DNA of 19,448 bases from Pseudomonadota bacterium (GCA_015222755.1 JADFVX010000050.1:1-19448), one strand, 5' to 3'. Positions 1-7,925 are shown, counted from the first letter of the stretch. Translations and numbers: made by a program. The notes: generated by a model from the letters alone, not told the origin.

Positions 1-15
1 AAAAGGGTGGGGGCG

Positions 16-1050
16 CTAGTCCTGGCTGCCCGGCTCAATGATTACCTTCAGGCAGTCCTTCCCTTCGGCAGCCATCTGAAATCCGGATGCTATCTGCTCC
101 AAGGGGAGGCGGTGCGTGATCATATCCTTTACCTCTATCCTGCCAGAACTCATAAGCTCTATGGCCTGGTAGTGATCTATAGGTGCTGAACCGTAGCTCG
201 TCTTCAGTGTGATATCGTTGCGCCAGTACCTGTTGAAATCTACCTCTACCTTGTCCTCCGGGCGTGGCACTGCAAAAAAGAGAAGTGTCCCGCCGCGTTC
301 AACGGAGTCCATAGCCTGCTCAACGGCTGGCATAGCGCCTGTAGTGAGTATGACCCGGTCGGCAAGACGTCCATCGTTGACACCTTCCAGCGTGCTGGGG
401 ATGTCCTCTCCTGCAAGGGCCGTGTAATCGGCACCGAAACGCTTTGCCGCTTCCAGTCGGTTTTCCTGCATGTCTGTGGCCATTATAAGGCCAGCGCCCA
501 GCGCCTTTGCAGCCTTGATAAAGAGCAGGCCGGAAAGCCCCGCACCTATGACAAGAATGCTGTCGCCCGGCTTGATCCCCGTAGCCCGCAGGCCGCGCAG
601 CACTGTGCCGAGGGGTTCGATAAATGTCCCCTCTTCATAGGAGATATTGTCGGGGAGTTTCAGCGTCCCCGTATCAACAGATTTGCCGGTTACCTTCAGG
701 TATTCCGAAAAGGCCCCCGGCTCAAAATTGTTGATGGACTGGAAATCTCTGCATGCCGTCTGGTGCCCCTTAAGGCATTCGGGACACTCTTCACATGGGA
801 CATGGTGGAGGGTAAAGATACGGTCGCCCGGCTTGAATTTATCTACATCAAGGCCCACCTTGATCACCTCGCCGGTGACCTCGTGTCCCAGCACAAGGGG
901 AGCACGTTTTATGCGGTACCACTCCATCACATCGCTGCCGCATATGCCGCTCGCCTTCACCTTGATAAGGATGTCATTATTCCCTATATCGGGGACGGGC
1001 ATTTCTTCAAGGCGCACATCGCTGTTGTTGTAGTACATTCCGACTTTCAT
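16..1050 (-). CDS. Zinc-dependent medium-chain alcohol/polyol dehydrogenase
   Basis: A 344-residue NAD(P)-dependent dehydrogenase of the zinc MDR superfamily, in the threonine/sorbitol dehydrogenase branch, expected to oxidise a secondary alcohol in the cytoplasm. Seen in the sequence: the catalytic zinc site Cys37 with GHE at residues 55-57 and a Glu in FIEPLG near 144; four structural-zinc cysteines at 86, 89, 92 and 100; and the Rossmann motif VIGAGLSGLL near 166-175. The length is normal for the family. It lies 8 bases downstream of an aldolase gene on the same strand, so the two are almost certainly co-transcribed, and its substrate is probably made or used by that aldolase. The substrate cannot be read from sequence. 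Family call is secure; specific function is not. Confidence 0.93.
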   Translation of the reverse strand: MKVGMYYNNSDVRLEEMPVPDIGNNDILIKVKASGICGSDVMEWYRIKRAPLVLGHEVTGEVIKVGLDVDKFKPGDRIFTLHHVPCEECPECLKGHQTACRDFQSINNFEPGAFSEYLKVTGKSVDTGTLKLPDNISYEEGTFIEPLGTVLRGLRATGIKPGDSILVIGAGLSGLLFIKAAKALGAGLIMATDMQENRLEAAKRFGADYTALAGEDIPSTLEGVNDGRLADRVILTTGAMPAVEQAMDSVERGGTLLFFAVPRPEDKVEVDFNRYWRNDITLKTSYGSAPIDHYQAIELMSSGRIEVKDMITHRLPLEQIASGFQMAAEGKDCLKVIIEPGSQD

Positions 1051-1058
1051 ATAGCTTT

Positions 1059-1937
1059 TTATCCCTTGCTGATCTCTTCGTAGAGCTGGAATGCCTCTTT
1101 GACAGATTTGTCTTCATGAACAACGGCCCTGACGGCTTGTATCATCGCCACAGGATGTTCATTCTGGAAGATGTTCCTTCCCATATCGACACCAACGGCC
1201 CCGGCCTTGATGGCGTTAAAGGTGAACTCCAGCGCTTCCTTTGTGGGCCTTTTGGTCCCTCCGGCAATGACGATCGGTGAAAGACATGCCTCGACTACCT
1301 CTTCAAACCCGTCACAGTAGTAGGTCTTTACGATATCTGCACCGTTTTCGGATACAACGCGGCATGCATGTTTCAGGTAGCGCACGGCCTCTTTTTTATC
1401 GTCGGCGGTAAGTTCTCCACCGTCTTCGCGCTCACCCTTGACGAACTTTGTCAGTACAGGGTCTGCACCTACAGCGGTAATACCTATGGATATAAGGCCA
1501 AACCTGTGGGCCTCATCGCTAAGTGACGCAAGGCTCTCTATCGTCTGGCACTGGCCGGGGAGACCTATGTAGCATGAAACGGTGAAGCCGATGGCGTTGC
1601 AGCGCACCATCTCCTCTACAGATACCGTAACAACCTCGTCATCAAGCTCGTCGGGACGGCGCATGCTGTTCCCGCCGGTAGCGCGAAGGATGATGGGCGT
1701 CCTCGTCTTCGGGTCAAGGCTTGTCTTAAGTCCACCGATGGCAGGACTTATGGCGTCACAGTATGGAAGGAGCGGGGTGACGGTCTCGCGCAGGTTGATC
1801 AGTCCCGCCGGAGCCCCCTGGAAATAACCGTGGTCTACGGCAAGTAGTACGGTGCGGCCTGAGTCTGGGTCAAACATTCTGGCCATGCGGTTTTGAAGGC
1901 CACTCCACTCTGTCTGGTAATCAAAAACATTTTTCAT
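1059..1937 (-). CDS. LsrF/DhnA-family class I aldolase
   Basis: A 292-residue (beta/alpha)8 class I aldolase of the DeoC/LacD/DhnA superfamily. It resembles LsrF, the enzyme that ends autoinducer-2 phosphate breakdown, across its whole length, in features such as AVDHGYFQG at residues 33-41, IVKTYYCDGF at 202-211 with the likely Schiff-base Lys204, PIVIAGGTK, and GVDMGRNIFQ near the end. Related enzymes include archaeal-type fructose-bisphosphate aldolase and the amino-dideoxyheptulosonate synthase of the alternative aromatic pathway. None of the lsr transport, kinase or repressor genes is nearby, so an AI-2 role is not supported. It is first in an operon with a zinc dehydrogenase 8 bases downstream. 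The ATG has a GAGGAG ribosome site (plus-strand 1946-1951) eight bases away. Fold and class are secure; the substrate is open. Confidence 0.9.
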   Translation of the reverse strand: MKNVFDYQTEWSGLQNRMARMFDPDSGRTVLLAVDHGYFQGAPAGLINLRETVTPLLPYCDAISPAIGGLKTSLDPKTRTPIILRATGGNSMRRPDELDDEVVTVSVEEMVRCNAIGFTVSCYIGLPGQCQTIESLASLSDEAHRFGLISIGITAVGADPVLTKFVKGEREDGGELTADDKKEAVRYLKHACRVVSENGADIVKTYYCDGFEEVVEACLSPIVIAGGTKRPTKEALEFTFNAIKAGAVGVDMGRNIFQNEHPVAMIQAVRAVVHEDKSVKEAFQLYEEISKG

Positions 1938-1945
1938 CTTCGATT

Positions 1946-1951
1946 CTCCTC
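1946..1951 (-). promoter_or_regulatory. Ribosome binding site of the aldolase gene
   Basis: On the minus strand GAGGAG lies eight bases before the ATG at 1937, fixing this start for the aldolase. Confidence 0.7.
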
Positions 1952-1979
1952 GTTTTTTTTATTATGTATCAAGGTTTGA

Positions 1980-2008
1980 ACTATACCGTTTCCCTTGGTG
2001 AAATTCAA
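1980..2008 (-). promoter_or_regulatory. Sigma70-like promoter of the aldolase-dehydrogenase operon
   Basis: Read on the minus strand there is a -35 box TTGAAT (plus-strand 2003-2008), a 17-base spacer and a -10 box TATAGT (1980-1985). The predicted start near 1973 gives a leader of about 36 bases. It is the best promoter match in the 162-base gap between the aldolase and the membrane-protein gene, but is based on pattern only. Confidence 0.45.
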
Positions 2009-2099
2009 TCTTCAATATTTGGTTTGACTTGCTGAGTATAGAAAGGTGTAGCAGGATTTAGTGCAAACAGGGGCGAACAAAATATCATTACAAGAAACG

Positions 2100-4013
2100 C
2101 TAATGCAACGGATTCTTTGAAGAAAGTATGTCGTTTGCTACGGGATCATGAGGATCCAGTTGAATTGCTTTTTTAATCTCTTTTAAGCCCTCTGTCTCCC
2201 TCCCTGTCTGCATATAAAGCCATCCCAACGCTGAATGCGCCCTTGCAAGCTCGGGTCTGGAGCTAACTACATTTTCGAGCTCTCTAATGGCATTACCGTA
2301 GTGCTTTTTGCCTTTATAAAAGTAAAGATAAGTGAGGGCTAATCTTGCTTCACTATTGTATCTTGTGCTCGATATGTTTCTCTTTAGCTCATTAAAGAGA
2401 AGTCTAGCTGTTTCCCCCGACTGGAGGTACTGGTCAAGATAATCAATATCCATAAAGTCTGGCCGAGCATAGTGGTAGCCATATCTCTCAATAGCCTCTT
2501 TATATTCTCTCCTGTTCTTTAGAAAAATCAGAGCACTGTCATCCCAGTAAACGAGTGTCCAGCCTGGATTTGAGTTGAGATGCTCAACAAAATCTTTTTC
2601 GTTATTATCCAGTATTGCAATGCCAATATCATATTTTTTAACCAACTTTTCCCAGGCATCATAAGAATCTACCATATTATAGTAATCTTCGATGTTATCC
2701 AGAACCCGACCATCCATAAACACCCTCCTTTCAGGGTAGAATTGCCAGATAAGATAACCACCTATTCCATAGGTATTAAAGAAATTCCCTTTAATGTCTT
2801 CAGTTTTTATAAACTTGATGGCATCTTCAGGGAATTTACCTTCAGGCAAGCCAAGACCAAACTTAAAAGTTGGAGGAACTGAGAGGCCTCTAAGGCCCAA
2901 CAATACCCCTCCCAGTGCCAAGGTCACAATAATACCTTTTAGTAAACGACGAACTGGTATTGATGAGTAAATCAACTCAATACAAGAATAATTTTTGTAT
3001 ATGGCGGGCACCATTACAAAAACAGCAAAAGGAATAAACCTGATAGAAACAGTGGAAGCATAAAAAAAGCCCGCAGAAAGCGCTAAATCGGTAATATCGT
3101 TTTTCTTTCTAACTAAGAGGCAGGAAAAGAGGAATAGGGCCAAAATTACCCCATATTCACTGGTAAAGCATATTCCAAGACCTTTAAAATGAGTCAGGGC
3201 GAGACCTTGCCACTCACCCACCCTTGCAGTTTCTATCTGGCTGTTCAGATCCCCGTGAGTAGCAATAAAGCTGGCAAACAGGTCGTAGGCTCGGACTCCA
3301 TATGGATTGACTACAATAGCCGCCAACGAAATTAAAGTGTAGAAAGAAAGTGCTTTTAATTTCCCCACCTTTATCTGCCCTGTCAGTTTCCAAGCAAACT
3401 GTTTATTTAAAAATAGTTTGCTGCCCTCCGAAAAGATGATAGTCAATAAAAGAACAAGGCCTGCAAAGTAGCCCCCGTGTAAGTTGACCCAAAGCAAATG
3501 TATTAGCGGTAAAGACCATAGGTGCTTGCCAGTGCCAGATTTGAAGCGGAGAACAATCCAATAAACCAGGACAAAAAACAAGAATGAGAAGATGTCAGGT
3601 CGCAAAAGAAGTCGAAATCGGACTGAAAAAACTGATAGAGTCAGTAGCAAAAAAACAAGTAAAAAATTTCTTAAGTTTATTGTTTTTAGTGAAGCAGAAA
3701 GAACGCCGAAGATAACTGTTGATATAAGGGCCTTAAAAAGGACAAGCCCTGAATAACCGCTTAAAAGATATACGATATAAAAGATTGTCCCTGTTAAGTA
3801 GAGGTGGTTGTACCATGCGTATTCTTTATCAATAGAAACAAACCTGAAAACATCCGTTTTTGGGATCTCGAAATTATCCAAAATATAATGTCCATCAGCT
3901 AATATCCACCAGAAATCATAATTTGTTATCTTAAACAGGGATAGAAAAAATGTAGACAGGAGTGCCAAAAGAAGAGCTATGCTTATAAGTTTAGAATTAG
4001 TAATGTTATTCAT
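2100..4013 (-). CDS. Multi-spanning membrane protein with C-terminal TPR repeats (GT-C-like)
   Basis: About 637 residues from the ATG at 4013; an in-frame TTG at 4043 would add ten residues but has no better ribosome site. The first ~390 residues hold roughly ten hydrophobic helices. After the first helix comes a motif NYDFWWILADG followed by a wide Pro/Asp-containing stretch, which resembles the DxWWHLxxG motif of an uncharacterised family of large membrane proteins with a GT-C glycosyltransferase-like layout. A soluble region follows, with YGIGGYLIW and ERRVFMDGR, also typical of that family. The last ~80 residues form about two TPR units, including ALGWLYMQTGRETEGLKEI. The gene is visibly richer in A/T than the genes around it, and stands alone with a dispersed repeat upstream, suggesting later arrival. 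A role in envelope polysaccharide or lipid glycosylation is a guess. Confidence 0.85.
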   Translation of the reverse strand: MNNITNSKLISIALLLALLSTFFLSLFKITNYDFWWILADGHYILDNFEIPKTDVFRFVSIDKEYAWYNHLYLTGTIFYIVYLLSGYSGLVLFKALISTVIFGVLSASLKTINLRNFLLVFLLLTLSVFSVRFRLLLRPDIFSFLFFVLVYWIVLRFKSGTGKHLWSLPLIHLLWVNLHGGYFAGLVLLLTIIFSEGSKLFLNKQFAWKLTGQIKVGKLKALSFYTLISLAAIVVNPYGVRAYDLFASFIATHGDLNSQIETARVGEWQGLALTHFKGLGICFTSEYGVILALFLFSCLLVRKKNDITDLALSAGFFYASTVSIRFIPFAVFVMVPAIYKNYSCIELIYSSIPVRRLLKGIIVTLALGGVLLGLRGLSVPPTFKFGLGLPEGKFPEDAIKFIKTEDIKGNFFNTYGIGGYLIWQFYPERRVFMDGRVLDNIEDYYNMVDSYDAWEKLVKKYDIGIAILDNNEKDFVEHLNSNPGWTLVYWDDSALIFLKNRREYKEAIERYGYHYARPDFMDIDYLDQYLQSGETARLLFNELKRNISSTRYNSEARLALTYLYFYKGKKHYGNAIRELENVVSSRPELARAHSALGWLYMQTGRETEGLKEIKKAIQLDPHDPVANDILSSKNPLH

Positions 4014-4126
4014 CGATATTTGTCTGCTTATTATTTTTTTCAATTATCATCCAGCCTGTTTCAAAACGATACCCTCGGCGGAAGATACGATATCATACTC
4101 AAAACAAAAAAAGGCAGCATATATAG

Positions 4127-4200
4127 TGCCCCAGTGGCAAAAGTGGGAATCCAGTCAAATCAAATATCTGGATGCCGGATCAAGTCCGGCATGATGGACT
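4127..4200. repeat. Dispersed palindromic intergenic repeat
   Basis: The element contains GTGGGAATCCAGTC, then CTGGATGCCGGATC, then a perfect 8-bp hairpin ATGCCGGA/TCCGGCAT (4172-4179 and 4185-4192, 5-base loop). ATCCAG (4149-4154) can also pair with CTGGAT (4168-4173). This layout matches the widely scattered intergenic repeats of many proteobacteria that carry GGGAATCCAG and a CCGGATCAAGTCCGG palindrome. Its left hairpin is degenerate. It sits between the divergently transcribed membrane-protein gene and moaC, and has no coding role; short open frames across it are chance. Confidence 0.65.
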
Positions 4201-4227
4201 ATTAGAGATGCCCTGTTATTATGAAGA

Positions 4228-4257
4228 TTGACCACGAAGAGGCAGGTTTGATATATT
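4228..4257 (+). promoter_or_regulatory. Sigma70-like promoter of the moa-mob operon
   Basis: -35 TTGACC (4228-4233), an 18-base spacer and -10 TATATT (4252-4257) lie just before moaC. The predicted start near 4264 leaves a leader of about 28 bases, too short for a molybdenum-cofactor riboswitch. Confidence 0.5.
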
Positions 4258-4292
4258 GCCTGTACAACAGATTAAAAGTTTGAGGATATGTA

Positions 4293-4796
4293 ATGCCGTA
4301 TCAAAAATTGACACACTTTGACGAATCCGGCCGGGCTAAAATGGTCGATGTTACGGATAAATCTGTCACTGACAGGAAAGCGGTAGCCAATGGCTCTGTA
4401 CACATGAAGCCGGAAACTCTGCAGCTTATACAGCAGGGCAAGGTCAAGAAGGGAGATGTCCTTTCTGTGGCGCAGGTTGCAGGCATAATGGGGGCAAAGC
4501 GTACTCCTGACCTTATACCCATGTGTCACCCATTGATGCTTACGGGAGTCAATATGGACTTTAACATTGAAGAAAAGCCCGATGAACGCGGGCTCGCCGT
4601 AATCAGCATCACCGCATCGGTAAAGACAAAGGGGCAGACCGGTGTAGAGATGGAGGCGCTTACGGCAGTTTCCGTGGCGGCTCTGACTATATACGATATG
4701 TGCAAGGCTGCCGACAAGGATATGATACTGGGTGAGATATTCCTGTCATCTAAAAGCGGTGGTAAAAGCGGGACATACGAAAGGGGAGGGGACTAA
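4293..4796 (+). CDS. moaC: Cyclic pyranopterin monophosphate synthase MoaC
   Basis: Second enzyme of molybdenum-cofactor synthesis: it rearranges the 3',8-cyclic GTP made by MoaA into cyclic pyranopterin monophosphate. The 167-residue protein has the expected full length and carries the family signatures MVDVTDK near 17, AKRTPDLIPMCHPL near 68-81, GQTGVEMEALTAVSVAALT near 114-132 and a C-terminal SGGKSG. The ATG is preceded by GAGGA at 4282-4286. It opens a five-gene operon; its stop codon abuts the moaD start with no gap. MoaA, its usual partner, is not in this window. Confidence 0.97.
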   Translation: MPYQKLTHFDESGRAKMVDVTDKSVTDRKAVANGSVHMKPETLQLIQQGKVKKGDVLSVAQVAGIMGAKRTPDLIPMCHPLMLTGVNMDFNIEEKPDERGLAVISITASVKTKGQTGVEMEALTAVSVAALTIYDMCKAADKDMILGEIFLSSKSGGKSGTYERGGD

Positions 4797-5051
4797 GTGG
4801 CGCAGGTGACCGTAAAATTGTTTGCCAACCTCAAGGACCTTGCAGGTGTTGAGTCCAGGAATATAGATTGTGATGATGGAATAAGCCTTGAGCAGCTAAC
4901 GTCTCTTATAGTCGACAAGATACCGGGCCTGAAGGACATACTGGAAACACGGCGGGTTTTTATATCCATCAACCAGGAAATGGCGCAGAAAAATGATATT
5001 GTGAAAGATGGGGATGAGATAGCCTTGCTGCCCCCATTCTCCGGAGGCTGA
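4797..5051 (+). CDS. moaD: Molybdopterin synthase small (sulfur-carrier) subunit MoaD
   Basis: An 84-residue ubiquitin-fold sulfur carrier that, as a C-terminal thiocarboxylate, supplies the dithiolene sulfurs in molybdopterin synthesis. The protein ends in LLPPFSGG, with the required terminal Gly-Gly. Translation starts at a GTG placed immediately after the moaC stop, with a purine-rich GGGAGGGG ribosome site inside the moaC end, so the two genes are probably translationally coupled. The large subunit MoaE follows one base after its stop. Confidence 0.95.
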   Translation: MAQVTVKLFANLKDLAGVESRNIDCDDGISLEQLTSLIVDKIPGLKDILETRRVFISINQEMAQKNDIVKDGDEIALLPPFSGG

Positions 5052-5052
5052 T

Positions 5053-5469
5053 ATGGTCAGGATTCAAAGAGAAGACTTCTCTGTAGATGAGGAGATTAAA
5101 GCCGTTCTCAAAAAATCAAAAAGTATAGGGGGGGTCGTCACATTTCTGGGGACTGCCCGGGATTTCTCAAAGGGCAGGGATGTGGAGATGATCTCCTTTG
5201 AGCACTATAACGGCATGGCGGAAAAAAAACTAAAGGAGCTGCGTGATGAGATCCTCGACAGCTTTGACATAATAGAACTATCCATTGTGCACAGGGTAGG
5301 TGATGTCCGGCCCGGAGATAACATAGTTCTCATTGTAGCGGCAGCAAGACACCGGGCGGCAGCCTTCGATGCCTGCGAAAACTGTATAGATGAGTTGAAA
5401 CGATGCGTACCCATATGGAAAAAAGAGATCACCCCGGATGGTGACTACTGGGTCGAGGAACATCCCTGA
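5053..5469 (+). CDS. moaE: Molybdopterin synthase large (catalytic) subunit MoaE
   Basis: Catalytic subunit of molybdopterin synthase; with MoaD it converts cyclic pyranopterin monophosphate to molybdopterin. The 138 residues match the usual length. Family signatures are visible: VGDVRPGDN, then VLIVAAARHRAAAFDACE, then the VPIWKKE lysine segment near residues 121-127 that contributes active-site lysines. The ATG follows the moaD stop by one base, and GGAGG at the end of moaD serves as ribosome site. The gene is tightly packed against mobB. Confidence 0.97.
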   Translation: MVRIQREDFSVDEEIKAVLKKSKSIGGVVTFLGTARDFSKGRDVEMISFEHYNGMAEKKLKELRDEILDSFDIIELSIVHRVGDVRPGDNIVLIVAAARHRAAAFDACENCIDELKRCVPIWKKEITPDGDYWVEEHP

Positions 5470-5470
5470 A

Positions 5471-5980
5471 ATGACAATGGGAACGCCTATTGTCACCTTC
5501 ATCGGTCGTTCAAACAGCGGCAAGACAACGCTGCTGACCAAGATGATACCCTGCCTTAAAGAAAGAGGCTTCAGGGTCGCCAGCATAAAACACTCCCATC
5601 ACAACGTAGATATAGACAAAAAAGGAAAAGACTCCTGGAAGCACCGTGATGCGGGCTCCGAAACGGTTATTCTCCTCTCGGGCAAGACAATGTCCTGCAT
5701 AAGAGAATATAAGGAAGAACCGGTGCTAGAAGAGGTTTTGAGGGACTATATGCATGATGCCGACATAGTCCTGGCAGAAGGATTCAAGGGTTCTCATCTT
5801 CCTAAGATATGGGTTTTCAGGAGTGAAAATTCCACTTCCATGATAAGGAAGGATGACAGCCTGATTGCGGTGGTATCAGACCAGGAGACCGATATAGGCG
5901 TCCCATGGTTCGACATCAACGATGTTGCCTCTGTCACTGACTTTATCGAAAAGGCCTTTCTTGGCAAAGTTGAAAATTGA
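5471..5980 (+). CDS. mobB: Molybdopterin-guanine dinucleotide biosynthesis adaptor MobB
   Basis: A 169-residue GTP-binding adaptor that assists MobA in making the guanine dinucleotide form of the cofactor. The P-loop GRSNSGKTT lies at residues 12-20, followed by IKHSHH near 39-44, a GKDSWKHRDAGS segment at 52-63 and LAEGFK at 101-106, all characteristic of MobB. The chosen ATG at 5471 is two bases beyond the moaE stop, with GAGGAA about ten bases upstream. An upstream in-frame start at 5438 would overlap moaE and add eleven residues not seen in the family. The stop overlaps the mobA start as TGATG. Confidence 0.94.
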   Translation: MTMGTPIVTFIGRSNSGKTTLLTKMIPCLKERGFRVASIKHSHHNVDIDKKGKDSWKHRDAGSETVILLSGKTMSCIREYKEEPVLEEVLRDYMHDADIVLAEGFKGSHLPKIWVFRSENSTSMIRKDDSLIAVVSDQETDIGVPWFDINDVASVTDFIEKAFLGKVEN

Positions 5981-6588
5981 TGTTCTCAGATGTTACAGGG
6001 ATAATCCTGGCAGGTGGTGAGAGCAGGAGGATGGGCACCGACAAAGCACTTATCCGTCTTTCGGGCAAAACACTTATCGATCAAACGGCCTGCATTTTCA
6101 GAAAACTTTTTGCAGAAACTATAATCATTTCAAAAAACCCGGGGAGATTCAAAACGGCGGGATGCAGGGAACTGGCAGACAGCTCCGATGAAAGGGGCGC
6201 CATGGTGGGCCTGCTGACGGCCCTGGAAGCATCGGGAACAGAATTTATATTTACAGCAGCCTGCGATATGCCCTTTTTAAACGACCAGGTCATATCCCTG
6301 ATCGTCAAAAAAGGAAGGGACTTCGATGTAGCACTACCCTGTTCCGGTGGTCATACCCACCCCCTCCACGCCCTTTACTCAAAGCGATGTTTAAAGGCAA
6401 TGACTGAAAGCCTTGCAAGAGGAGAAAAATCTCTCAAGTGTTTCATAAAGAGCCTGCCCTCTGACAGGGTGAGGCTCATTTCAGATGAAGAAATAGGAGC
6501 TATCGATCCCGAAACCGATTCCCTGTTGAATATGAATACACCGAAAGAGCTGGAAAGTGTTCTGGGGAAAATTCGTGGAAAGTCATAA
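5980..6588 (+). CDS. mobA: Molybdenum cofactor guanylyltransferase MobA
   Basis: Transfers GMP from GTP to molybdopterin to give molybdopterin guanine dinucleotide, needed by DMSO-reductase-family enzymes such as formate dehydrogenase or nitrate reductase. The 202-residue protein has the nucleotidyltransferase signature LAGGESRRMGTDK at residues 10-22 and AACDMPF near 93-99 with the metal-binding Asp96. The ATG at 5980 overlaps the mobB stop by one base; a TTG three bases earlier is less likely. Its presence implies that the organism uses at least one guanine-dinucleotide molybdoenzyme or tungstoenzyme, none of which is encoded here. It is the last gene of the operon. Confidence 0.94.
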   Translation: MFSDVTGIILAGGESRRMGTDKALIRLSGKTLIDQTACIFRKLFAETIIISKNPGRFKTAGCRELADSSDERGAMVGLLTALEASGTEFIFTAACDMPFLNDQVISLIVKKGRDFDVALPCSGGHTHPLHALYSKRCLKAMTESLARGEKSLKCFIKSLPSDRVRLISDEEIGAIDPETDSLLNMNTPKELESVLGKIRGKS

Positions 6589-6616
6589 AACTCGGGGGCT
6601 TAGGCCTTAAAAACAC

Positions 6617-6644
6617 TTGATTTATCGGGGTATTCTGGTATATT
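6617..6644 (+). promoter_or_regulatory. Possible promoter of the zinc-ribbon protein gene
   Basis: -35 TTGATT (6617-6622), 16-base spacer, -10 TATATT (6639-6644), in the 89-base gap after mobA. It would let the next gene be expressed apart from the moa-mob operon. Pattern match only. Confidence 0.35.
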
Positions 6645-6677
6645 TGCGGACACTAACCCTTTTCAAAAGAGGATATC

Positions 6678-7892
6678 ATGATAATACAGTGCGAAAGCTG
6701 CCAGGCGAAATTTAAACTGGATGACTCCAGAGTTACCGAAAAAGGAGTCAAGGTTAAATGCGCAAAGTGTAAAAATATATTTGTCGTCAAAAAAGAGGTT
6801 CCCGCAGATATGCCGGCGGATATACCTCCCTCCGCGATTGAAGAAAAAGTTTCTGATATAGGTGAGCCGTCCCCTCCTGACAAGAAACCTGAGGCGCAAA
6901 CGGAAGTGGGTGAGGACTATGCCTTTGATGCCTCTGAAGGTAGCCTGGGCCTAGAAGGTGAAGGGGAGGAGACTGAATCTTTCGATATAGGCGGAGAGGA
7001 GGAGGCCGAATCCTTCGACACCGAATCCTTTGGTATGGGCGAAGGGGAAGAGACTGAATCCTTCGACACCGAATCCTTTGGTATGGGCGAAGAGGAAGAG
7101 ACTGAATCTTTCGACATGGGTGGAGAGGAGGAAACTGGAGTATTTGAAGAGGCGCAGGAAGATACGGGCGAAGCAGCTATAGACTTTGGTGAGTTTGCAC
7201 TTGAGGGGGATAATGGTCTGGAAGAGAAAGAAGAAGCTCCTCGGGAGGAAATAACTCTGGAGCTTGCCGAAAAAGAGCCAGAGGATGGGGGAGAAGCTGA
7301 AGTCTCAGAAGCTGAAAGTCAACTGCCAGATGAGGAGATCCCTGATCTTGCTGAAGTAACTAAAAAGGCCGGTCCCAGGCGAAGCAATAAGTTTCTTGTC
7401 CCGCTCTTGTTACTTCTCATTTTTGCCGGTGGCGGCACCTACTTTTTTACGGACCTGCAGTCGATTATTAACACGGTCAAAGAAAAACTGGGTGCCAAAG
7501 AAGAAGGGGTCATAAGTATTAAGTCACTCAACAGCTACTATCTTCAGACAGACAAGGAAGGCCCCATTTTTATCATAGAAGCTGAAGCCCAAAATGAGGA
7601 TCAAGGTGCCAGAAGTTTCATTAAGCTTAAGGGCAACCTCTACGATGACAAAGGCAAAGTTGTTATGGAACAGGTCGCTTATGCCGGCAATGTTTTTAGT
7701 GGTAATAAGCTACTTGAGATGTCTAGAGCAGAGGTGCGGAAAGAAATGGCCTACAAGGTAGGAAAGGGCCTTTCCAACAGCAATATCATGCCGGGAAACA
7801 AAGTTGCCTTTATGCTGGTATTCTATGATGTTCCAAGTACGCTATCCGAATTTGACGTAGAAGTCCTAAGCTCTGAGGATGTAACCAAGTAA
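6678..7892 (+). CDS. Zinc-ribbon (MJ0042-type) membrane protein with acidic linker and DUF3426-like domain
   Basis: A 404-residue protein of unknown role. An N-terminal zinc ribbon has two CxxC pairs, Cys5/Cys8 and Cys28/Cys31, of the MJ0042 finger type. Residues ~50-235 are a strongly acidic low-complexity linker with repeated units ending in DTESFGMGE. A single membrane helix lies near 239-257. The last ~147 residues resemble DUF3426, a probably extracytoplasmic beta-rich domain seen C-terminal to such fingers in proteobacteria. The arrangement predicts a cytoplasmic zinc finger tethered to the inner membrane with a domain outside. The ATG has a GAGGA site five bases upstream. No function is established for this architecture. 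Confidence 0.88.
   Translation: MIIQCESCQAKFKLDDSRVTEKGVKVKCAKCKNIFVVKKEVPADMPADIPPSAIEEKVSDIGEPSPPDKKPEAQTEVGEDYAFDASEGSLGLEGEGEETESFDIGGEEEAESFDTESFGMGEGEETESFDTESFGMGEEEETESFDMGGEEETGVFEEAQEDTGEAAIDFGEFALEGDNGLEEKEEAPREEITLELAEKEPEDGGEAEVSEAESQLPDEEIPDLAEVTKKAGPRRSNKFLVPLLLLLIFAGGGTYFFTDLQSIINTVKEKLGAKEEGVISIKSLNSYYLQTDKEGPIFIIEAEAQNEDQGARSFIKLKGNLYDDKGKVVMEQVAYAGNVFSGNKLLEMSRAEVRKEMAYKVGKGLSNSNIMPGNKVAFMLVFYDVPSTLSEFDVEVLSSEDVTK
6961..7130 (+). repeat. 48-base in-frame repeat in the acidic linker
   Basis: A 16-codon unit of the form ETESFDTESFGMGExE occurs twice nearly identically (GAATCCTTCGACACC begins at 7008 and again at 7056), with diverged partial units on both sides. The high DNA identity between the units points to recent duplication by slippage or unequal exchange rather than ancient protein repeats. 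Confidence 0.8.
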
Positions 7893-7925
7893 GTTTGTTC
7901 TTACTCACGAGGGGCTGACAGGGTG

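Noticed and set aside
763..1083. Open frames on the strand opposite the dehydrogenase
   Set aside because: They are antisense to a well-conserved enzyme and follow its codon pattern in reverse.
2003..2021. Similarity between AATCTTCAATATTTG near 2008 and AATCTTCGATATTTG near 17136
   Set aside because: A short A/T-rich match without shared flanks or structure; likely chance.
3979..4205. Short open frames between the membrane-protein gene and moaC
   Set aside because: They translate the dispersed intergenic repeat and lack ribosome sites.
4201..4292. Molybdenum-cofactor riboswitch upstream of moaC
   Set aside because: The leader after the likely promoter is only about 28 bases and no multi-stem structure is visible.
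7008..7104. CRISPR-like direct repeats
   Set aside because: The repeats are contiguous, in frame and code for an acidic protein linker; there are no spacers.
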